Shown here: positions 24,774 through 33,307 of the stretch, one piece after another
Numbering within the stretch: the first letter of the stretch is position 1
Layout: each line of letters opens with the position of its first letter
Source of the DNA: an uncultured Lachnospiraceae bacterium
GTDB lineage: Bacteria > Bacillota > Clostridia > Lachnospirales > Lachnospiraceae
Assembly (NCBI GenBank): GCA_910579425.1
Contig: CAJTVL010000005.1
Span: forward strand, 1 to 64,000
Direction: 5' to 3'
DNA length: 64,000 bases
Notes under the pieces: model-generated
What the model saw: the letters and a program-made list of their open reading frames with translations, nothing else
What the model was told of the DNA's origin: nothing
Databases searched by the model: none
Position numbers and translations under genes: made by a program

Positions 24774-27323
24774 ATGAACAGAATCAGAATCGAGTCACCC
24801 CAAATCCAGTCCTTTGAGACAGAGCACATTGCCGCTGTGCGCCGTCTTGCGCCGGAGTGCATGGTGCTTTTGGAAAACGACGGCACGCTTCCGCTGAAAG
24901 GAGCGGGAAAGCTGGCGCTTTACGGGAGCGGAGCGCGCAGAACTATCAAGGGCGGCACTGGCTCCGGTGATGTGAACGTGCGCCACTTTGTGACGGTGGA
25001 GGAAGGGCTCAAAAATGCGGGATTTGAGATCACGACCCAGAGCTGGCTGGATCGCTATGACCAGGTGGTGGAGGACGCCCGAAAAGCGTTTTATGGTGCG
25101 GTCCGCAAGGAGGCGGAGGCGGCAGGTCTGACGGGGAGCCGTCTTGCCATGTACGCTATGGGAAGAACCTGCCCGGAGCCGGAGTATGAGCTGCCTCTGG
25201 ATGGGGAAGGAGATATGGCAGCCTACATACTGGCCCGCAATTCCGGGGAAGGGTCGGACAGGAAGCCTGTGGCAGGTGATATCAATCTGACAGAAACGGA
25301 GATACGGGATATTCTCGCCTTAAATGAGAAATATGACAAATTTGTGCTGGTGCTGAACGTAGGCGGCATGATCGACTTAAAGCCGGTGAAGGCCGTAAAA
25401 ACCGTTCTTTTGATGGGGCAGCTCGGCTCTGCCACAGGGGATGCCCTCTCAGACGTGCTCCTTGGCAAGGCCAGCCCTTCCGGCAAGCTGACCATGACCT
25501 GGGCGCCCATTAAGGATTACCCGTCCACGGAGGGCTTTGGAGATCCCAACGATACATACTATAAGGAAGGAATTTACGTGGGTTACCGTTATTTTGATAC
25601 CGTAGGCTATACGCCCACTTATCCTTTTGGCTACGGCATGAGCTATACCACATTTACGGTGGAGCCGAAGGAGATCAGGGCGGATGCCCGGCAGGTCAGT
25701 GTTACGGCTGCCGTGACCAATACAGGCGCTGCCTCCGGAAAAGAAGTGGTGCAGGTTTACTATTCTGCTCCGGAGGGAAAGCTGGATAAGCCTTATCAGG
25801 AGCTGGCCGGCTATGCCAAGACCAGAGAGCTTGCGCCAGGGGAGAGCCAGGATGTGACGGTGGTTTTTGAGACCGAGTCCATGGCATCTTACTGCACCAA
25901 ATGCGCCTCCTGGATGATGGAAGCGGGTACCTATTATATCCGCGTGGGAAACAGTTCCCGGAATACTCATATCGCAGGGGCGGTTTCGTTGGATGAGACG
26001 AAAGCAGTGGAGAAGGATAAAAATATCTGTGGCGAGAGTGGATTTGAGGATTTGAAACCCCAGAGGACTCCGATTACTTACGAAGGAGAAGCGGAAGAAA
26101 AAGAGAAAGCAAAGGTAATAGAAATTAAGGCTGCAGATCTGGCAGTAAAGGAAGTGGTTTACCAGAAGGTTCCCGCAGAGATCCCGGCAGGTCCGGCTGC
26201 CAAATGGGAGGAAGTGACGGACGGAAATAAAACTCTGGACGAATTTGTGGCTGGCCTTACGGATGAGCAGCTTGCTTATCTTTGCATCGGCGCTTACAAG
26301 GATGCGGAGGATTTGATGGAGGTGATCGGAAACGCAGCCTCCACCGTGGCAGGGGCCGCAGGGGAGACCACCCACCGGCTGGAGGAGCTGGGAGTACCGG
26401 CTCTTGTGATGGCGGACGGCCCTGCAGGGATTCGTCTGGCTCCCACCTACAAGATGGTAGGAGGAACGGCCAAGGCAACCTCCGCTACCCTGGGAGAGGA
26501 TTTTATGGCGATGCTGACCCCGGAGGAGCTGCAGCAGATGGCGGCCATGGCCCCGAAGCCCAGCGAGGAAGAAAAAGCGGCTCCCACCAACTATCAGTAC
26601 TGTGTGGCGATCCCTATCGGAACCGGAATCGCCCAGTCCTGGAACCATGAGCTGGCAGGGCAGTGCGGCGATCTGGTGGGGCAGGAGATGGAAATGTTCG
26701 GAACCCATCTGTGGCTGGCACCGGCTATGAATATTTACCGTTCTCCCCTCTGCGGACGTAATTTTGAATATTTTTCCGAGGACCCCTGCCTTTCCGGATG
26801 GGTTGCGGCGGATATCACAAACAGTGTCCAAAAGCATGAGGGCTGCGCAACCACCATCAAGCATTATGCCTGCAACAACCAGGAGACCAACCGTTACTTC
26901 TCCAACAGCAACTTGGGAGAGAGGGCGCTGCGTGAGATTTACTTAAAGGGATTTGAGATTTGTGTGAAAAAGTCCCAGCCCCACTTCCTTATGACCTCCT
27001 ACAACCTGATCAACGGGGAACACGCCTGCAGCACAAAGGACATTCAGACTTGCACCCTGCGTGACGAGTGGGGCTTTGAGGGAGTTGTGATGACAGACTG
27101 GCTGGTGACCGGCGGTATGGGAACCCGGGGGGAGAAGTGGCCCTGCGCCTCCTGCGCGGGAAATGTGAAGGCAGGAAATGACATCACCATGCCGGGCATT
27201 CCCGCAGACAAGGCGGATCTCATGAAAGCCCTGACGGACGATTCCCATCCTTATGCCCTGAGCAGGGCAGAGCTACAGCTTTCGGCAAAGCGTGTGCTGG
27301 GAATGATTCTGAAACTGGCATAA
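24774..27323 (+). CDS. GH3 beta-glucosidase-type enzyme with inverted domain order
   Basis: 849 residues, no signal peptide, AGGAGG before ATG. The usual GH3 order is reversed. The alpha/beta sandwich comes first (MVLLENDGTLPL, LYGSGARRTIKGGTGSGDVN near residues 30-65). The fibronectin III-like domain follows at about 290-390 (GKEVVQVYYSAPEGKLDKPY). The TIM barrel is last (about 480-845), with MADGPAGIRL, TTIKHYACNNQE and the nucleophile Asp in GFEGVVMTDW. Such permuted GH3 enzymes are known in Lachnospiraceae and Bacteroidetes and hydrolyse beta-glucosides or related glycosides in the cytoplasm. Exact specificity cannot be read off. No transporter or regulator is adjacent. Confidence 0.92.
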   Translation: MNRIRIESPQIQSFETEHIAAVRRLAPECMVLLENDGTLPLKGAGKLALYGSGARRTIKGGTGSGDVNVRHFVTVEEGLKNAGFEITTQSWLDRYDQVVEDARKAFYGAVRKEAEAAGLTGSRLAMYAMGRTCPEPEYELPLDGEGDMAAYILARNSGEGSDRKPVAGDINLTETEIRDILALNEKYDKFVLVLNVGGMIDLKPVKAVKTVLLMGQLGSATGDALSDVLLGKASPSGKLTMTWAPIKDYPSTEGFGDPNDTYYKEGIYVGYRYFDTVGYTPTYPFGYGMSYTTFTVEPKEIRADARQVSVTAAVTNTGAASGKEVVQVYYSAPEGKLDKPYQELAGYAKTRELAPGESQDVTVVFETESMASYCTKCASWMMEAGTYYIRVGNSSRNTHIAGAVSLDETKAVEKDKNICGESGFEDLKPQRTPITYEGEAEEKEKAKVIEIKAADLAVKEVVYQKVPAEIPAGPAAKWEEVTDGNKTLDEFVAGLTDEQLAYLCIGAYKDAEDLMEVIGNAASTVAGAAGETTHRLEELGVPALVMADGPAGIRLAPTYKMVGGTAKATSATLGEDFMAMLTPEELQQMAAMAPKPSEEEKAAPTNYQYCVAIPIGTGIAQSWNHELAGQCGDLVGQEMEMFGTHLWLAPAMNIYRSPLCGRNFEYFSEDPCLSGWVAADITNSVQKHEGCATTIKHYACNNQETNRYFSNSNLGERALREIYLKGFEICVKKSQPHFLMTSYNLINGEHACSTKDIQTCTLRDEWGFEGVVMTDWLVTGGMGTRGEKWPCASCAGNVKAGNDITMPGIPADKADLMKALTDDSHPYALSRAELQLSAKRVLGMILKLA

Positions 27324-27364
27324 GGGCTACGAATGGCACATTCTCTCAGCCATCGTGTTTCAAA

Positions 27365-27399
27365 AAACCGGAGCTTCCAGTTAAAGGAAGCTCCGGTTT
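27365..27399. terminator. Bidirectional terminator between GH3 and trkA-like genes
   Basis: AAACCGGAGCTTCC (27365-27378) pairs perfectly with GGAAGCTCCGGTTT (27386-27399), 7-base loop, followed by ATTTTTC. It touches the last bases of the convergent trkA-like gene. Confidence 0.88.
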
Positions 27400-28087
27400 A
27401 TTTTTCGGAGATATAAGCGTCGGCAATTCTTTTCAGGGTGTTGTTTTTCCCAAGAAGTACGAAAACGTCATCCTTTTGGGTGGGATCGTCTGCGGAAGGA
27501 TTGATGCTAAGGGCGCCGCCCCGTTTGATGGCAATCACGTTCACGCCGTACTTTTTCCGGAGATTCAGCTCCTTAAGGCTTTTGCCAACCCAGCTTTTCA
27601 GTACTCCCACATCGGCCATGGAATAATCGGATGTGAGCTCCGTGGTGTCCAGAAGATTGTTAAAGGCCAGATTGTTGGCTAAGTGGACGCCCATCTCCTT
27701 TTCGGGATAAACGATCTCGTCCACGCCCAGCTTGGTCAGGATTTTGCCCTGCATATCGTCGTAGGCTTTGGCAATGATCTGACGGATTCCCTGTTCCTTG
27801 GCCCAGATGGCCGCCAGCACCGAGGCGTCCAGGCTGTGTCCGATGGAGATAACGGCCCCGTCAAAGTTTCGGCCCCCCAGCTCCATCAGGGCGTCCTCGT
27901 TGGTCACGTCCAGACACATTGCCAGGGTTACATACTCGGCAATCTGACTGATCCGCCGCTCGTTGCGGTCAATGGCAAGCACCTTACAGCCGTTGGCCTC
28001 CAACTGCCGGGCGACGCTGTTGCCAAATCTTCCCAGCCCGATTACGATATATTCTTTTATAGTATCCTTCTGCGTCCGTTTTTTCAT
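27398..28087 (-). CDS. Potassium uptake regulatory subunit (TrkA/KtrA, RCK)
   Basis: 229 residues. An N-terminal Rossmann RCK_N domain (EYIVIGLGRFGNSVARQLEA, with the GxGxxG loop, then AIDRN) binds NAD(H) or ATP/ADP. A C-terminal RCK_C domain follows from about residue 140 (VGKSLKELNLRKKYGVNVIA, DVFVLLGKNNTLKRI). A single TrkA unit of this size is the KtrA type, forming an octameric ring that gates the membrane partner. It lies 75 bases downstream of the trkH/ktrB-like gene on the same strand and is very likely in one operon. Confidence 0.93.
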   Translation of the reverse strand: MKKRTQKDTIKEYIVIGLGRFGNSVARQLEANGCKVLAIDRNERRISQIAEYVTLAMCLDVTNEDALMELGGRNFDGAVISIGHSLDASVLAAIWAKEQGIRQIIAKAYDDMQGKILTKLGVDEIVYPEKEMGVHLANNLAFNNLLDTTELTSDYSMADVGVLKSWVGKSLKELNLRKKYGVNVIAIKRGGALSINPSADDPTQKDDVFVLLGKNNTLKRIADAYISEK

Positions 28088-28162
28088 AACCTTAATTTCC
28101 TTTCTTGATTTCGCGAAAAAACCATTTTTCCTGTGCCTTTTTGGTGCGTGAAAATCCGGTTC

Positions 28163-29593
28163 CTATCCGATGATGACCTTGCCTTCTGCGGGCACCGCGT
28201 TTTCCGAAGGCCCCCGGCTGTTGAAAGCCAGCGCCAGGGTAATGGGGCCGATCCTGCCAAGATACATGGTAAGGATGACCAGAAGCTTTCCGGCCGGCAG
28301 AAGAGCGCCGGTGAGCCCTCTTGAAAGGCCTACGGTTGCTATGGCTGAGGTCATCTCATACAAAGCGTCCAGAAAGCCGGCCTGCTGGACGGCCAGAAGC
28401 GCGGTAGTCAGCACCAGCAGAGTGGAAAAGCTGAAAGTAACGATGGCAACACATCTCCGTATCGTGTCGTCCGGGATTTTTCGATGCATCACGGTGACAT
28501 TGCTTTTCCCCCTGATATTTGCAAACATGGAGGCAAATAGGAGAAGGATCGTTACCGTCTTAACGCCTCCCGCCGTTCCGGCCGGGGAGCCGCCGATGAA
28601 CATCAGGGCCAGATATGCCAGACAGGACGCAGGCCGGAAATGTTCCTGAGAGATGGTGGCAAAACCGGCGGTGCGCAGGGTGACGGACTGAAACAGAGAC
28701 GCCATAAGCTTGTTTGGCCAGCTCAGGGGCCCAAGAGTATCAGGGTTGTTATATTCAAACAGCAGCGTCAGGAACATCCCCGCCAGAATCAGGATGAGGG
28801 TAGAGAGCAGAACCAGCCTGGCGTGGAGCTTCATCTTGCGCGGAAAAGAATCCCTGCCCGGAGGCGCGTGAAAACGGTGAGGGTGGGAGGATAAAGAAAA
28901 CAGGGAGGCCCTGTGAAATTTTTTGCTGAAATGGAATGCGGTAAAACCTGCCACCTCCCAGTAGACCGGAAACCCCAGGCCGCTGACGATGATCAGAAAG
29001 ATGGTGGTGAAATTGATAATAGGATTTTCCACATAACTGCAAAAGCTGTTGCCGCCCAAAAGGTCGATTCCGGCATTACAGAAAGCAGATACCGCATGGA
29101 AGATACCGTACCAGATTCCTGTTGCCCCGTACTGGGGGATAAAAACCAGAAAGTAACCCAGAGCCCCCAGACCTTCCAGGAAAAGGGTGACTTTCAGAAT
29201 ACGCATGGTCAGCCTTACCAGACCGGTAAGAGTGTCCAGATTGTAAGCGCTCTGGATCAGCATCCGGTCGGAGAGCGTGATCCGCCGCCGGAAGATACAC
29301 AAAACGATGGTGGTGAAGGTGACGATCCCAAGGCCGCCGAACTGGATCAGAAACAGGAGAACCACCTGGCCGAAAGGGGAAAAGGTCTCTCCGATGTTTA
29401 CGGTGGAAAGTCCTGTCACACATACGCTGGAGGTGGCCACAAAAAGGGCGTCGATAAAGCTGATTTCAGCTCCCGGCCGCAGGCTTACGGGCAGGGTGAG
29501 AAGGAAAGCGCCGATCAGTGCGCCCAAAAGAAAGCCCAGCATAATGATTCTTGTGGTGGTAAGTCTATAATGTTGGATACAAAATTTTTTCAT
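28163..29593 (-). CDS. Potassium uptake membrane subunit (TrkH/KtrB)
   Basis: 476 residues from the ATG at 29593, which has AGGAGAG directly upstream; the longer frame is rejected because its extra N-terminus overlaps the divergent gene's promoter. Four membrane-pore-membrane repeats are visible through their filters: ATSSVCVTGLST, SAFCNAGIDLLGG, VTLRTAGFATI and GGSPAGTAGGVKT. The first repeat starts after a short basic lead (MKKFCIQHYRLTTTR). With the KtrA-type subunit it forms a Na+- or H+-linked K+ uptake system for osmotic and pH homeostasis. Confidence 0.93.
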   Translation of the reverse strand: MKKFCIQHYRLTTTRIIMLGFLLGALIGAFLLTLPVSLRPGAEISFIDALFVATSSVCVTGLSTVNIGETFSPFGQVVLLFLIQFGGLGIVTFTTIVLCIFRRRITLSDRMLIQSAYNLDTLTGLVRLTMRILKVTLFLEGLGALGYFLVFIPQYGATGIWYGIFHAVSAFCNAGIDLLGGNSFCSYVENPIINFTTIFLIIVSGLGFPVYWEVAGFTAFHFSKKFHRASLFSLSSHPHRFHAPPGRDSFPRKMKLHARLVLLSTLILILAGMFLTLLFEYNNPDTLGPLSWPNKLMASLFQSVTLRTAGFATISQEHFRPASCLAYLALMFIGGSPAGTAGGVKTVTILLLFASMFANIRGKSNVTVMHRKIPDDTIRRCVAIVTFSFSTLLVLTTALLAVQQAGFLDALYEMTSAIATVGLSRGLTGALLPAGKLLVILTMYLGRIGPITLALAFNSRGPSENAVPAEGKVIIG

Positions 29594-29712
29594 GTTTACT
29601 CTCCTGATTACTTTTTGCATTATACAACGGTTTGGGAGCAGGAACAAGGCTTGGAGCCCAATAAATGATGATTTAGGGAAAAATATCCGGAAAATCAAAA
29701 ACGGATAAAATT

Positions 29713-29755
29713 CGGTTGCAAAACGGTTGCAAAACGGAAGATAAAAGGGTATAAT
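29713..29755 (+). promoter_or_regulatory. Promoter with tandem 11-bp repeats before the HTH-Uma2 gene
   Basis: CGGTTGCAAAA occurs twice head to tail (29713-29723, 29724-29734) plus a third CGG. The second copy supplies the -35 TTGCAA (29727-29732), which is 17 bases from a perfect -10 TATAAT (29750-29755). An 11-bp period puts both copies on one DNA face, as expected for a dimeric HTH protein. Autoregulation by the gene that follows is inferred. Confidence 0.75.
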
Positions 29756-29786
29756 ATTCTCATGACAAAGGCAGAGGAGGAAAGCC

Positions 29787-30581
29787 ATGACAATAGAGGA
29801 GATGAAACGGATCAAAAAGGAAAAGGGATATTCTTACGCGCAGATTGCACGGATGAGCAAGGTCCCTCTGGGAACCGTGCAGAAGGTTTTCAGCGGGGAG
29901 ACGGCCTCCCCCCGCTATGATACGCTGATGGCCCTGGAGAGTTTTTTTATGGGGGAAGACATGGAGGGCTCACTTTTGAGGGAGGAAGCGGCGGTATATA
30001 AGGTGAACCGGAGGCAGGGGGAATATTCGGTGGAGGATTATTACGCCCTGCCGGAGGATAAGCGGGTGGAGCTGATCGACGGCGTTTTTTATGATATGAG
30101 CGCTCCGTCCTTTGTGCATCAGAGGATCGGAGGCGAAATCTACCGGCAGATCGCCAATTTCATTTTTGAAAACAGGGGAAGCTGTATTCCCCTAATGTCT
30201 CCGGTGGATGTGCGTCTTGACTGCGACGATAAGACCATGGTTCAGCCGGATGTGGTTCTTCTGTGCGATCAGGGCAAGATCATGAAGTGGGGGATCATGG
30301 GCGCTCCGGATTTTGTACTGGAGGTGCTTTCCGCCTCCACCAAGCGCAAGGACTGTATCAAGAAGCTGGACAAGTATATGGAAGCAGGCGTGAAGGAATA
30401 CTGGATGATTGATCCCTACCAGCGCAAGCTCATTGTTTATGAGTTTGAAAAGGAGAGCTATCCTGCGGTTTATGGGCTTGGCGGGCAGGTTCCCCTGGGG
30501 CTTTTTGAGGGGAAGCTTCTGATTGACATGGATTTGATCGGGGACATGGTTCAGGATTATCCGGACGGTGGCAGAGAATGA
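29787..30581 (+). CDS. HTH (XRE-like) domain fused to Uma2-family PD-(D/E)XK nuclease
   Basis: 264 residues, ribosome site GAGGAGG. Residues 1-60 are a helix-turn-helix (YSYAQIARMSKVPLGTVQKV). Residues about 75-255 are Uma2/DUF820: YYALPEDKRVELIDGVFYDM, VHQRIGGEIYRQIANFI, VQPDVVLLCDQGKI, PDFVLEVLSASTKRKD and KEYWMIDPYQRKLIVY. The Uma2 core is a PD-(D/E)XK nuclease fold whose biological role is poorly known. The stop overlaps the response regulator start by 4 bases, so the protein is made with a two-component system and exporter. That suggests regulation rather than a mobile function, but I do not assign one. Confidence 0.85.
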   Translation: MTIEEMKRIKKEKGYSYAQIARMSKVPLGTVQKVFSGETASPRYDTLMALESFFMGEDMEGSLLREEAAVYKVNRRQGEYSVEDYYALPEDKRVELIDGVFYDMSAPSFVHQRIGGEIYRQIANFIFENRGSCIPLMSPVDVRLDCDDKTMVQPDVVLLCDQGKIMKWGIMGAPDFVLEVLSASTKRKDCIKKLDKYMEAGVKEYWMIDPYQRKLIVYEFEKESYPAVYGLGGQVPLGLFEGKLLIDMDLIGDMVQDYPDGGRE

Positions 30582-31273
30582 TGAGACGGATACTGATGAT
30601 TGAGGATGACAGCAGCATCGTATATGCTCTCTCGGAGCTTTTAAGGGAAGAGGGATTTGAGACGGCAGAGGCATCATCCCTGAAAGAGGCTCTGGCGGCG
30701 GAGCTGAGCGGTATTTGCCTGATACTGTTAGACTTAGGGCTCCCCGATGGGGATGGGTGGATTTTTCTTGAAAGGCTTTTCGCGGAGGGCAAAGGCACGG
30801 ACAGGTTGCCGGTAATTATCCTGACAGCCAGGGAGGAAGAGGCGGATATTATAAGAGGGCTGGATATGGGGGCGGACGATTATGTGACTAAGCCATTTAA
30901 AGCAGGCGTGCTTCTTTCGCGCATCCGCGCGGTGCTGCGGCGCAGGCAGCAGCCGCAGGAGCCGGGAGAGGTGCTGCGTTGCGGTGACATTTTGCTAGAC
31001 AGGCAAAAAACCGCCGTTACGGTGGGTGGAAAGGAAGTGGCTTTGACGGCCGGGGAGTTCCGGCTTCTCGCCTACCTTATGGTCAACAAAAACAGGACAG
31101 TCACCAGAGGCAGCCTTCTGGCTCATTTTTGGGACTGTGAGGGGGACTTTGTAAACGACAATACTCTTACGGTCACCGTCAAACGTCTGAGAGAGAAGCT
31201 GGGAGAAAATTCCCGGCGGATGCTTAAGACGGTGCGGGGGATCGGCTATCAGATGGAGGATTTCAATGACTGA
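30578..31273 (+). CDS. OmpR-family response regulator
   Basis: 231 residues. The receiver domain has the acidic pocket IEDD, the phospho-acceptor Asp in LILLDLGLPDGDGW and the Lys in DDYVTKPF. The C-terminal winged helix (ALTAGEFRLLAYLMVNKNRT, TLTVTVKRLREKLG) is OmpR type. It overlaps the gene before it by 4 bases and the kinase after it by 8, so the three are translationally coupled. Its likely targets include the AATGTC repeats ahead of the transporter genes. Confidence 0.94.
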   Translation: MMRRILMIEDDSSIVYALSELLREEGFETAEASSLKEALAAELSGICLILLDLGLPDGDGWIFLERLFAEGKGTDRLPVIILTAREEEADIIRGLDMGADDYVTKPFKAGVLLSRIRAVLRRRQQPQEPGEVLRCGDILLDRQKTAVTVGGKEVALTAGEFRLLAYLMVNKNRTVTRGSLLAHFWDCEGDFVNDNTLTVTVKRLREKLGENSRRMLKTVRGIGYQMEDFND

Positions 31274-32477
31274 GAGGAAACGGGAGTTATTTTTTCTGAC
31301 AGGGATTTTTACAGCCGGCTTTCTTTTCTGCACCGTAATTTTGTCCGCCGGTTTTCGGTGGAGCGAGGGGCTTTTCTATGACAGGGCAGCGGCGCTGGCG
31401 GCAGCCTTTCCCGGCGAAGAGGATAAGGTAATGCGCGCTCTCAAGGGTGTGGTCGGAGGAGATCTTTTGGCAGGAAAGGAGGCCCTGCGCCGATATGGCT
31501 ATGAGGGGCGGCTTCCCAGGGAAGGGAAGTATCCGGTATTGGGAGCGGCAAGCTTTTTATTTGCGGGCCTTTCTGCCGGAGCCTTTTCCTTTTACCTTTA
31601 CCGGCGCAGGACAGAGCTGCAGAGACGGACAGAGAATCTGACAGAATACTTAAGGCGGGTGGAGGAGGGGGATTATTCCCTCTTTCCGGAAAAGAAGCAG
31701 GATGATTTTTCCAATCTGGAGGATGAAATATACAAAACGGTGCTGGCTCTTCGGGAGAGCCGGGAGAGACTGAGACGGGAAAAAGAAAAGCTGGCGGATA
31801 ATCTTGCGGATATTTCCCACCAGTTTAAAACGCCGCTCACTTCCCTTTCCGTGCTGAGCGAGCTTTTGCAGCGCCATCTTTCCGGGACGGAGGAGGCAGG
31901 GCTGGTGCGCAGGATGGAAGGGCAGACAGGGAGACTTACGGAACTGACCGCCGCCCTGCTTACTCTTTCTAAGGCGGATGCAGGGGTGCTGCCTTTTGAG
32001 ATCAGGGAAGTCCCCGTGAGCGAGCTTATCGAGTGCAGCCTGGAGGGCGTCCGTCCACTGCTGGAGGAGAAGGGGCAGAGGGTGAAGCTTTCAGGCGGGA
32101 ATGATTCATCAGAGCATTTGGAGCCCAGGGATTTTTTTCTGGCCTGCGACCTGGGATGGACAAGGGAGGCGCTTTGCAACCTGCTTAAAAACGCCTGTGA
32201 GCATGGCCCCAGGCAGTCGGAAATCTGCATACGGGTGTGGGATAACCCGGTATTTGCGGGGATTGCGGTGGAGGATCAGGGGACGGGCTTTTCGGAAAAG
32301 GATCTTCGCCATCTTTTTGACCGCTTTTACAGAGGGGAGTACGCAAGCGGGGACAGCACAGGGATAGGGCTTTTTCTTGCAAAGACCCTGATCGAGAGCC
32401 AGAACGGGGAGATCAGGGCACAGAACCGGAAGGAAGGGGGAGCAAGGTTTCTCATTAAATTTTACAAAAATGTCTGA
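31266..32477 (+). CDS. Sensor histidine kinase
   Basis: 403 residues. Two membrane helices (about residues 7-30 and 95-115) bracket an extracytoplasmic loop of about 65 residues. A HAMP-like linker leads to the H-box ISHQFKTPLTSL (about residue 190), then the ATPase domain with NLLKNACEHG, VEDQGTGFSEKD and STGIGLFLAKTL. The small loop and the neighbouring ABC/FtsX exporter resemble systems that sense antimicrobial peptides or envelope stress. It phosphorylates the overlapping response regulator. Confidence 0.93.
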   Translation: MTERKRELFFLTGIFTAGFLFCTVILSAGFRWSEGLFYDRAAALAAAFPGEEDKVMRALKGVVGGDLLAGKEALRRYGYEGRLPREGKYPVLGAASFLFAGLSAGAFSFYLYRRRTELQRRTENLTEYLRRVEEGDYSLFPEKKQDDFSNLEDEIYKTVLALRESRERLRREKEKLADNLADISHQFKTPLTSLSVLSELLQRHLSGTEEAGLVRRMEGQTGRLTELTAALLTLSKADAGVLPFEIREVPVSELIECSLEGVRPLLEEKGQRVKLSGGNDSSEHLEPRDFFLACDLGWTREALCNLLKNACEHGPRQSEICIRVWDNPVFAGIAVEDQGTGFSEKDLRHLFDRFYRGEYASGDSTGIGLFLAKTLIESQNGEIRAQNRKEGGARFLIKFYKNV

Positions 32478-32511
32478 ATGTCACCCAAATGTCATGTTGG
32501 ACTGTTATACT
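32469..32511 (+). promoter_or_regulatory. Direct-repeat response-regulator site and promoter for the exporter
   Basis: Three AATGTC copies (32469-32474, 32477-32482, 32488-32493) at 8- and 11-base intervals precede a TATACT -10 box (32506-32511) with no good -35. Direct repeats about one helical turn apart that replace a -35 are typical of activation by OmpR-family regulators. The first copy overlaps the last codons of the kinase gene. Confidence 0.6.
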
Positions 32512-32530
32512 GCGGGGAAAACGGAAAGGC

Positions 32531-33307
32531 ATGGGTAACGATATGGAGATATTGAAATGTGAAAAATTGTCAAAGATTTATGGCAGCGGACCGACGAAGG
32601 TTACGGCTCTTGATCAGGTGGATTTGTCGGTGGAAAAAGGGGAGTTTGTGGCAATCATAGGAGCTTCCGGCTCCGGCAAGTCCACACTGCTCCATATGCT
32701 GGGCGGGGTGGACCGTCCCAGCGGCGGCCGGATATGGATTGAGGGGACGGATATTGCCACCTTAAGCGAAAAGCAGCTTTCCGTTTTCCGGCGGCGGAAG
32801 GTGGGGCTTGTGTATCAGTTTTACAACCTGATCCCTTCCATTGACGTGAGGCAAAATATTCTGCTTCCCATGCTTTTGGATAACCAGAAGCCGGATGAGG
32901 GAAGATTTGACGAACTGGTGGAGATATTGGGACTGAAGGAGCGGCTGGCCCATCTGCCAAGCCAGCTTTCCGGCGGACAGCAGCAGCGGGCGGCCATCGC
33001 AAGGGCGCTGATTTACCGGCCTGCCATTTTGCTGGCGGACGAGCCCACCGGGAATCTGGATAGAAGAAACTCGGAGGAAATCCTGGGGCTTTTAAAGCTT
33101 TCCAACAAAAAGTATAAGCAGACCATTCTTCTGATTACCCATGATGAGCGGATCGCCCTGGAGGCGGATCGGATCGTTGCCATTGAGGATGGCAGGATCC
33201 TTTCGGACGATGCCAATCTTTCCGCACGGGCGGAAAATCTTTTGAAGGAGGCGCCGCCATGGGAGGAGTCCCCCAGGGAAGGCTGTCAGGGGGAGGTGGA
33301 AGGATGA
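32531..33307 (+). CDS. ABC transporter ATP-binding protein (MacB/LolD type)
   Basis: 258 residues from the ATG at 32531; an ATG at 32543 is an alternative and no site clearly favours one. Walker A is GASGSGKST, the signature LSGGQQQRAAIARAL is canonical, and Walker B is ILLADEPTGNLD. It belongs to the lipoprotein/antimicrobial-peptide exporter group that works with FtsX-type permeases. It overlaps the permease start by 4 bases. Confidence 0.93.
   Translation: MGNDMEILKCEKLSKIYGSGPTKVTALDQVDLSVEKGEFVAIIGASGSGKSTLLHMLGGVDRPSGGRIWIEGTDIATLSEKQLSVFRRRKVGLVYQFYNLIPSIDVRQNILLPMLLDNQKPDEGRFDELVEILGLKERLAHLPSQLSGGQQQRAAIARALIYRPAILLADEPTGNLDRRNSEEILGLLKLSNKKYKQTILLITHDERIALEADRIVAIEDGRILSDDANLSARAENLLKEAPPWEESPREGCQGEVEG

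Noticed and set aside
25449..26864. 471-codon open frame on the minus strand
   Set aside because: Antisense to the GH3 gene; His/Gly/Cys-rich sequence typical of shadow frames.
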